Shown one piece after another: positions 7,245-11,747 of a stretch of DNA of 11,747 nucleotides (position 1 is its first letter; each line of letters begins with the position of its first letter). Source of the DNA: Phycisphaerales bacterium (lineage in GTDB: Bacteria; Planctomycetota; Phycisphaerae; Phycisphaerales; SM1A02). A program made the translations under genes and the position numbers. The notes under the pieces are model-generated. The model was not told where the DNA came from. It saw only the letters and a program-made list of their open reading frames with translations, and did no database searches. The stretch spans positions 1 through 11,747 of the forward strand of contig JAQWRC010000087.1 in assembly GCA_029243925.1 (NCBI GenBank). The letters run 5' to 3'.

Positions 7245-8239
7245 GCACTCGATCGCATCGATTTATTTTGATGTTTGCCGTGATTGCATCTCTGATTCTG
7301 CACGCAGTCGTACTTGTGCCCTCCATGGTCGCTGCTGCAATGTCGGAAGCGGGGTACACCAACCTCGATGAAATCATGGAGGAGGAGCACTCCACTCCTG
7401 AAGATGAACCTGAGCGACTTGGTCTGGATGAATCCGACGTCTCAACCATGACCTGGGTCGGATACGACACCTATCAAGAGCATCTCGCCCAACTCTCCGA
7501 TTTCGACCAAGCCCAGTTCATCGAGGCTTCTTCGCCGGTGAGCGCATCGACCCAGGGTGAACAGCCCGGGCCACGTACTCAGGCCGGCGCTGCACAGAAA
7601 CCCACCACAACAACACCGACCACCGGCGGTGGTGGTGGTCCCATTGAAGGTCGCGGCGAAGATGACGGTGGACAACCATCGACTGGCGAAGGTCCCCTGT
7701 CTTCACAACAACCTGGAGCTGCGACAACACCAGCAGAACAACCCAGTGAGCAGCCTGAAGAGCCAAAGGACACAGCGAAGCCTGAACCCAAGCCTGCGCC
7801 TGAAACGCCTCCCGGCGATGCACCGGAAGCAGGCGGAGGAGCGCCCCCGTCAACTCCTTCCGATGAACCCAAGCCACCCGCACCCGATGCCTCGAAAAAA
7901 GAATCCGATGCAACCTCGACCATCAGCGTGCCACGTGACAAATGGCTCTCTGGACGCCCACTCGCCTCCCAGGGACTGGAGTTGATTCCAAAGCGACCAA
8001 ATCTCACGTCGCTGCAAAGTCTCAACGGCGTGCCGAACATGCTGGTGGTGATCAAGTTTGATTCCAGCGGCAAGCCGAAAGATGCTGAAATTCTCAGCTC
8101 CAGCGGAAACATCGGCGTCGACGTTGCCGTCAAGGCGAGCCTCTATCGCTGGAGAGCGAGAGGAAAGCGACTGCAGGGACTGACTGAAACCGGAACTATC
8201 GACGTTCGACTCGAGCTCATCAGTCGGAGACGTCGTTGA
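7241..8239 (+). CDS. TonB-like energy transducer with long proline-rich linker
   Basis: A 332-residue protein with TonB architecture: it would span the inner membrane, reach across the periplasm and energise outer-membrane receptors. Seen here: a basic N-terminus and one membrane segment (about 8-33) containing SLILH, the S-x3-H arrangement (S17, H21) known to be essential in the TonB anchor. An acidic region follows (40-68), then a low-complexity linker (about 100-225) rich in Pro, Glu, Gly and Thr, including KPEPKPAPETPP. The C-terminal domain (about 265-328) has VVIKFDSSGKPKDAEILSSS and VAVKASLYRWRARG, close to the TonB C-terminal pattern, and ends in four arginines. The start overlaps the exbD stop by 4 bases. 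The tail overlaps the convergent surE tail by 20 bases. No TonB-dependent receptor is nearby. TolA is a less likely alternative, given the SxxxH anchor and the C-terminal motif. Confidence 0.8.
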   Translation: MSTRSHRFILMFAVIASLILHAVVLVPSMVAAAMSEAGYTNLDEIMEEEHSTPEDEPERLGLDESDVSTMTWVGYDTYQEHLAQLSDFDQAQFIEASSPVSASTQGEQPGPRTQAGAAQKPTTTTPTTGGGGGPIEGRGEDDGGQPSTGEGPLSSQQPGAATTPAEQPSEQPEEPKDTAKPEPKPAPETPPGDAPEAGGGAPPSTPSDEPKPPAPDASKKESDATSTISVPRDKWLSGRPLASQGLELIPKRPNLTSLQSLNGVPNMLVVIKFDSSGKPKDAEILSSSGNIGVDVAVKASLYRWRARGKRLQGLTETGTIDVRLELISRRRR

Positions 8240-9023
8240 TCTCAAGCAGTGATTTCCACTGTCCGATCCGATTCACATCCGTCAAATCAAACGTCAATGG
8301 AGTAATGGTCGCCGCATCGTCGAAGATGGCTTCGACATCCGAACCATGAGCTGTATGAGCGAAGTTCAATCCAGTCCCCGCCGCCCAATAATATTCCTGT
8401 CCTGCCGGTGACTCCCGTTGATCGTATCGCTCCTGCAGCGGCGCCGTATTCATCGGCACCACGCGCAATCGGGGCATCGGACGATCAACGGATTCCGTGC
8501 ACGGCAGATTGAGATTGACCACATCATGAGGCTGCAGTTCGTGCTCAAGAATACGATCAATGCACGTGCGAGCGATCGCCGCGGCGCGATCCCATGCCGT
8601 ATCCGGCATGGAGCGGATGAGCAGACTTACGGCGATCGAAGGAACACCAAGAAATGCGGATTCCATCGCAGCGGCGACCGTACCTGAATACAACACGTTG
8701 ATGCCGATGTTTGCGCCGCTGTTCATTCCAGAGATCGTGAGGTCTGGCCGCGATCCCTTGCCATACCGCTGCTCCCACAGCGTCGTGATGGCAAGCTTCA
8801 CGCAATCAGCTGGGCGGCCGTCAACCGCCGTCCCTGAAAAGTGCTCATTGACCTCGACTTGTTCCACGAACAACGGATCGTGATAGGTGATCCCATGCCC
8901 TGTGGCAGATTGCACGGTGAGTGGCGCAATGGGGACAAGCTCACCCAAGCCACCCAATGCCGCGTGCAGCGCACCCAGCCCCGGCGCTCGGATGCCATCA
9001 TCGTTGGTCAACAGAATCCGCAT
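8220..9023 (-). CDS. surE: 5'/3'-nucleotidase SurE
   Basis: Metal-dependent phosphatase that dephosphorylates nucleoside monophosphates (and in some species polyphosphate), in the cytoplasm. The 267-residue product starts MRILLTNDDGIRAPGLGAL, the classical SurE N-terminus, with metal ligands D8 and D9. S39 in VQSATGHGIT and N101 in ISGMNSGANIGINVLYSGTV complete the expected metal site, and the conserved AAMESAFLGVPSIAVSL follows. Start taken at 9023, because a longer frame adds 34 unrelated residues that lie inside the glycosyltransferase gene. GGAGG lies 12 bases upstream of this ATG. The gene begins 4 bases after the glycosyltransferase stop, so they form an operon. Its 3' end overlaps the TonB-like gene on the other strand by 20 bases. 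Family assignment is firm; the physiological substrate is not known. Confidence 0.95.
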   Translation of the reverse strand: MRILLTNDDGIRAPGLGALHAALGGLGELVPIAPLTVQSATGHGITYHDPLFVEQVEVNEHFSGTAVDGRPADCVKLAITTLWEQRYGKGSRPDLTISGMNSGANIGINVLYSGTVAAAMESAFLGVPSIAVSLLIRSMPDTAWDRAAAIARTCIDRILEHELQPHDVVNLNLPCTESVDRPMPRLRVVPMNTAPLQERYDQRESPAGQEYYWAAGTGLNFAHTAHGSDVEAIFDDAATITPLTFDLTDVNRIGQWKSLLEINDVSD

Positions 9024-9027
9024 GGGA

Positions 9028-10236
9028 TCAACGTGCCTCCAGTACATAGGATTTGCCTGCCCAGACGACTGGCTCGCCACGGACCAGCACTCCAGCTGCC
9101 CGTCGAAGAATACGTGACACCTCAAAGCAACCCATGGGGTGTCGCCATACGGCGCTGATGGGCTGATGACCCATCCGATACACGATCGCGAGCGTCACCC
9201 ACTGCAGCACATGGGCCACCAGTGCAGCGATGGCAAGACTGATGCCCAATCCTGCATCCACCGTCAACGCCGTCACCACACCCACCGCGACTCCGCCGGA
9301 AAGCACGAATGGAAGCAGCGCCCCCGTCACAAGTACTCGGCGGGCCATCTTCCGAAGACGCGCCGGCTTGCGCTTGCATGCTTCCAGGAAGATGCGAAGC
9401 CACCCGGTACGGAACGATTCGATGCTGGAATACATTGAACACGTGAACATCCCATCTGCATTCAGGATATTCACTCGCCCACCATCGTGACTGATGCAAC
9501 GAGCAAAGGCGATGTCCTCAAGCAGATCATCCTTGACCGCATCATGTCCACCAATGGATTCGTAACTCGCCCGGTTGAACAGCATGAACTGCCCATTTGC
9601 AAATGGCCGGCCCTTCGGTTCACGGTTGACCAGATCAGGCGGGTAGAGCGTCATGAGCGCCATCGACGCCACCGGTTGGGCGGTCCGCTCAAAGTCATGC
9701 TCGCACGTCAGAGTGCTCAACAGACTCAGCAGAGCAATGTCGGATGTGTCTGCGATGCGAATTGCAGATTTGAACAGCTCAGGTTGGCAACACGTATCAG
9801 CGTCGATGAACAGCAAACGATCGCCCCGGGCCTGACGAGCTCCAAGGCGGGCGGCATGACATTTCCCGGCCCAATCGGAGGGACAGGACTCGTTGATCAG
9901 AAGGGTCAGGCGATCATCTTCAGCGGCAATCGGCTCAAGCAATGCACGCGTGCCGTCGGTGCAGCGATCCAGCACAACAATGAGTTCCAGATCAGGATAC
10001 GCCTGGCTCAGAATCGATTGGACGCATCGCTTGATGACACGTTCTTCATTGTGGGCAGGGACGATCACGCTGACGCTCGGCCACCCACCCTCGAGCTCTC
10101 CGCCCGACAGGCCCCGCCGCACCGTGGGACGTGTCAACTGAATGCGGACCACGCGAAGAAGAACGACCGACCAGTACAACACCGCCATGGCGGTGATGGC
10201 CAGAAGAATCCAGGAAATCGCAACAAGTGCCGTCAT
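9028..10236 (-). CDS. Family 2 membrane glycosyltransferase, HpnB/CrtQ-like
   Basis: A 402-residue inner-membrane GT2 enzyme with its catalytic domain facing the cytoplasm. It has an N-terminal membrane segment (about 5-27), then a GT-A fold: SVSVIVPAHNEE (54-65), LIVVLDRCTDGT with D90, WAGKCHAARLGARQARG (122-138), the metal-binding FIDADT with D145/D147, and the acceptor-side LLEDIAFA with E239/D241 near the usual catalytic position. SFRTGWLR resembles the QxxRW region. Two or three membrane segments follow (about 300-353), and the protein ends with VVWAGKSYVLEAR. WAGK plus the W-x-G-[RK]-x-Y ending is reminiscent of hopanoid-associated HpnB and carotenoid glycosyltransferase CrtQ, which suggests a lipid acceptor; this is inference, and no hopanoid or carotenoid gene is in the window. 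It is the first gene of a two-gene unit with surE and diverges from the epimerase gene. No clear Shine-Dalgarno site precedes the ATG. Confidence 0.85.
   Translation of the reverse strand: MTALVAISWILLAITAMAVLYWSVVLLRVVRIQLTRPTVRRGLSGGELEGGWPSVSVIVPAHNEERVIKRCVQSILSQAYPDLELIVVLDRCTDGTRALLEPIAAEDDRLTLLINESCPSDWAGKCHAARLGARQARGDRLLFIDADTCCQPELFKSAIRIADTSDIALLSLLSTLTCEHDFERTAQPVASMALMTLYPPDLVNREPKGRPFANGQFMLFNRASYESIGGHDAVKDDLLEDIAFARCISHDGGRVNILNADGMFTCSMYSSIESFRTGWLRIFLEACKRKPARLRKMARRVLVTGALLPFVLSGGVAVGVVTALTVDAGLGISLAIAALVAHVLQWVTLAIVYRMGHQPISAVWRHPMGCFEVSRILRRAAGVLVRGEPVVWAGKSYVLEAR
9036..9040 (-). promoter_or_regulatory. Shine-Dalgarno site of surE inside the end of the GT2 gene
   Basis: On the - strand GGAGG ends 12 bases before the surE ATG at 9023. 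It lies within the last codons of the glycosyltransferase gene. The spacing is longer than ideal, but together with the conserved N-terminus it supports this start and re-initiation after the upstream stop. Confidence 0.55.
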
Positions 10237-10286
10237 GAGCTGGGCAGTGTATGCCCCCGACTGCCGTTGTGCCCTACCCTGCGTTC
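10237..10286. promoter_or_regulatory. 50-bp divergent spacer between GT2 and epimerase genes
   Basis: Both genes are read outward from here, so promoters for each must lie in or beside this short spacer, possibly extending into the coding regions. On the - strand TACACT (10246-10251) is a weak -10 match; it would give an almost leaderless GT2 mRNA. No convincing -35 is visible for either direction. The location is certain; the promoter elements are not. Confidence 0.3.
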
Positions 10287-10940
10287 ATGCCGTTCATACT
10301 GACCAGAAGCGCTGCGCGTTGCATTGATACCGAGGCTCAAAGCCGCCACGGCTTCAGCGGGCTGGAACTGATGGAGCGAGCTGCTCGGGGTGCCGTTGAA
10401 GTGGCCCGCACCATGGCACAACCAGGCGACCGCGTTCTGGTTGCCTGCGGCCGTGGCAGCAATGGTGGCGATGGGTGGGCCATGGCACGTTTGCTGCATC
10501 ACCTTGGATACATCGTGGACATCGTCTCCATCGGCCAACCTCCTGCCGGTTCGGACGCCGCTGCCAATGCAGAACTGGCGCACGCTCTTGCACTGAATCA
10601 CCGGCCATTTGAACATGGACTTCCTGACGCAGACCTGATCATCGATGCAGTTTTCGGAACAGGTCTGAATCGCATGCTCACCGGCATGGCCCTGCACCTC
10701 ATCGGTGCGATCAATGCACATCCCGCCCCAGTACTGGCCATTGATCTCCCCTCCGGACTCGATGTGGACAGCGGTCATGCGCTCGGTGATGCGGTCCAAG
10801 CCGCTGCAACGGCGACCTGCATCGGGCCAAAGGCGGGATTTGCTGCTCCAGCCGCTCAAAAGAGCATTGGGGCAGTACACATCATCGATTTGGGTGTACC
10901 GGACGAACTGATACGGCGCCACGCGGTGGAGATCGACTGA
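10287..10940 (+). CDS. nnrE: NAD(P)H-hydrate epimerase (YjeF_N domain)
   Basis: Repair enzyme that interconverts the R and S forms of NAD(P)HX, damaged hydrated NAD(P)H, so that the S-specific dehydratase can restore the cofactor. The 217-residue cytosolic protein has the family features: LTRSAARCIDTEAQ near the start, GLELMERAARG (25-35), the binding loop CGRGSNGGDGWAMARLL (54-70, where the usual NNGGDG reads SNGGDG), IIDAVFGTGLNR (118-129) with the expected catalytic aspartate D120, and AIDLPSGLDVDSG (151-163). Start placed at the ATG at 10287, since the family begins right before the LT-x-x-x-R segment; an in-frame ATG at 10251 would add 12 unconserved residues. It carries only the epimerase domain: the ADP/ATP-dependent dehydratase domain fused to it in many bacteria is absent and not encoded nearby. 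The permease gene follows after 37 bases. Confidence 0.92.
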   Translation: MPFILTRSAARCIDTEAQSRHGFSGLELMERAARGAVEVARTMAQPGDRVLVACGRGSNGGDGWAMARLLHHLGYIVDIVSIGQPPAGSDAAANAELAHALALNHRPFEHGLPDADLIIDAVFGTGLNRMLTGMALHLIGAINAHPAPVLAIDLPSGLDVDSGHALGDAVQAAATATCIGPKAGFAAPAAQKSIGAVHIIDLGVPDELIRRHAVEID

Positions 10941-10977
10941 ACCAAGGCTCCCGACGTATCATTCGACCACCATATTC

Positions 10978-11747
10978 ATGTACCAACTCCTCCTCACCAA
11001 TCGCTATCTCACCTCACGTGTCATCCCGCTGCTTGCGGTTGCAGCTGTTGCGCTCTGTGTCGCATTGGTGATTGTGGTCGTCTCCGTCATGACCGGCTTT
11101 CTGGACATGGTGAAATCCTCGGGACGGACACTCATGGGAGATGTCATTGTCGGATATCCCGTTTCCGGCATTCCCTACTACGAAGACCTGATCCAGATCA
11201 TCGAATCGCAGGATGAAGCCAGTGCAGCGACCGCTGTAGTCGACACATGGGGCATTCTTCGCATGCCCTACCCAGATGGCGATGCCAAGGAAACCGAGGC
11301 TGTGCAGGTCTGGGGCGTGGAGCCGGGACGATTCAGTGCGGTTACGGATTATGCAGACAATCTCCTTTGGAACACGACTCCCGAACAAACGCGGCAGTGG
11401 CTGATCGCGGACGCCGTCGTTGATGCCGCACCAGAGTTAACCGACATGCTGGATGCGGATCAGAAGGTGAAGATCCTGCGCGAGTTCATCGGGGCAGATG
11501 ACGTCGCCGAAGCGGAGGTCCGTCGTGAAGCTGAATCGCTCACACGGGAACAGTGGATCCGTCGGCTGACGACCTTGGGCCGGTTCCCCGCCATTCTTGA
11601 ACACGTGCTCAGTCCGGAACAACTCGACTTCGTATACGAACGCGAACCCCGCTTGGCCAAGAGCGACCAGGTCATGCAAGATGGCGTGGACTTCATGCGA
11701 GATGGACGGCCAGCCATCGTCGCCGGCATACACGTGTCCCAAGGCAA
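10978..11747 (+). CDS. LolC/E-like ABC transporter permease (3' partial)
   Basis: The frame is open from the ATG at 10978 to the window end (256 codons), so the gene continues beyond it. The N-terminus MYQLLLTNRYLTSRVIP followed by a membrane segment (about 15-40) ending in VVVSVMTGFLDMV is typical of LolC/LolE, the membrane subunits of the LolCDE machine that releases lipoproteins from the inner membrane; the wider class is MacB/FtsX-type permeases. A periplasmic domain follows, with GDVIVGYPVSGIPYYEDL (54-71) and AVQVWGVEPGRF (108-119). In standard LolC/E the next landmark, the I-x-x-G-x-x-L-A-like segment, comes after roughly 25-35 residues. Here something like it (PAIVAGIHVSQG, 245-256) appears only after about 125, so a charged, largely helical-looking insertion of about 90-100 residues is present. 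No Shine-Dalgarno site is visible. The remaining membrane segments and any ATPase gene would lie downstream. Lipoprotein export is inferred, not shown. Confidence 0.8.
   Translation, partial: MYQLLLTNRYLTSRVIPLLAVAAVALCVALVIVVVSVMTGFLDMVKSSGRTLMGDVIVGYPVSGIPYYEDLIQIIESQDEASAATAVVDTWGILRMPYPDGDAKETEAVQVWGVEPGRFSAVTDYADNLLWNTTPEQTRQWLIADAVVDAAPELTDMLDADQKVKILREFIGADDVAEAEVRREAESLTREQWIRRLTTLGRFPAILEHVLSPEQLDFVYEREPRLAKSDQVMQDGVDFMRDGRPAIVAGIHVSQG

Noticed and set aside
7616..7640. GGT-rich repeat and short palindrome
   Set aside because: It encodes a run of glycines in the TonB-like linker; this is ordinary low-complexity coding sequence, not a DNA repeat element.
7579..8133. Gly/Ser/Pro-rich 184-codon frame on the - strand
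   Set aside because: It is a by-product of the low-complexity Pro/Gly/Glu linker of the TonB-like gene read in reverse.
10251..10286. Earlier ATG for the epimerase gene
   Set aside because: The 12 extra residues (MPPTAVVPYPAF) are not family-like, and the conserved N-terminus begins just after the ATG at 10287; kept only as a minor alternative.
9487..10302. 271-codon open frame on the + strand
   Set aside because: It is antisense to the glycosyltransferase, whose motifs are intact on the - strand; no domain is seen in the + strand frame.
10233..10922. 229-codon open frame on the - strand
   Set aside because: It is antisense to the NAD(P)H-hydrate epimerase, which is clearly the real gene.
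1..11747. CRISPR arrays, tRNA or rRNA genes, insertion sequences, att sites
   Set aside because: No regularly spaced repeats, transposase or integrase motifs, or structural-RNA-like intergenic space were seen. The longest clear spacer is 99 bases.

Overview
The window is a gene-dense piece of a Gram-negative (diderm) bacterial chromosome. It holds no mobile element, tRNA, rRNA or CRISPR array that I can see, and no gene-free stretch above about 100 bases. LpxI (lipid A synthesis), an ExbD/TonB pair, a LolC/E-type permease and DsbD all imply an outer membrane. A planctomycete (Phycisphaerae-like) source is my best guess: most start codons lack a Shine-Dalgarno sequence, the GyrA spelling is divergent, and the TonB-like protein has an unusual acidic, proline-rich linker. 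This assignment is inference; no marker gene settles it.

Layout. Bases 1-8239 are all on the + strand. First comes a tight cluster: a DsbD-type thiol:disulfide transporter (5' end outside the window), a LOG-family phosphoribohydrolase, lpxI, and a TlyA-like RNA methyltransferase that lacks the S4 domain. Junctions here are +4 bp, +13 bp and a 4-bp ATGA overlap. After a 99-bp gap with a possible promoter comes gyrA. A small STAS-domain protein, exbD and a tonB-like gene follow; the last two overlap by 4 bp. Perfect or near-perfect hairpins sit directly at the ribosome binding sites of the STAS gene and exbD. Bases 8220-10236 are on the - strand: an HpnB/CrtQ-like membrane glycosyltransferase followed 4 bp later by surE. 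The surE tail overlaps the tonB tail by 20 bp. From a 50-bp divergent spacer, the + strand resumes with an NAD(P)H-hydrate epimerase and the start of a LolC/E-like ABC permease cut by the window end.

How they fit together. Several genes serve the cell envelope: periplasmic thiol supply (DsbD), lipid A (LpxI), energy transfer to the outer membrane (ExbD, TonB), lipid or sugar glycosylation (GT2) and lipoprotein export (LolC/E-like). Others are housekeeping: DNA gyrase, NAD(P)HX repair, SurE nucleotidase and LOG. I see no clear previously undescribed multi-gene system. The best leads are the S4-less TlyA with an intact catalytic tetrad, the hairpin-at-RBS arrangement around the STAS gene and exbD, the large insertion in the LolC/E-like periplasmic domain, and the unusual GyrA residues.
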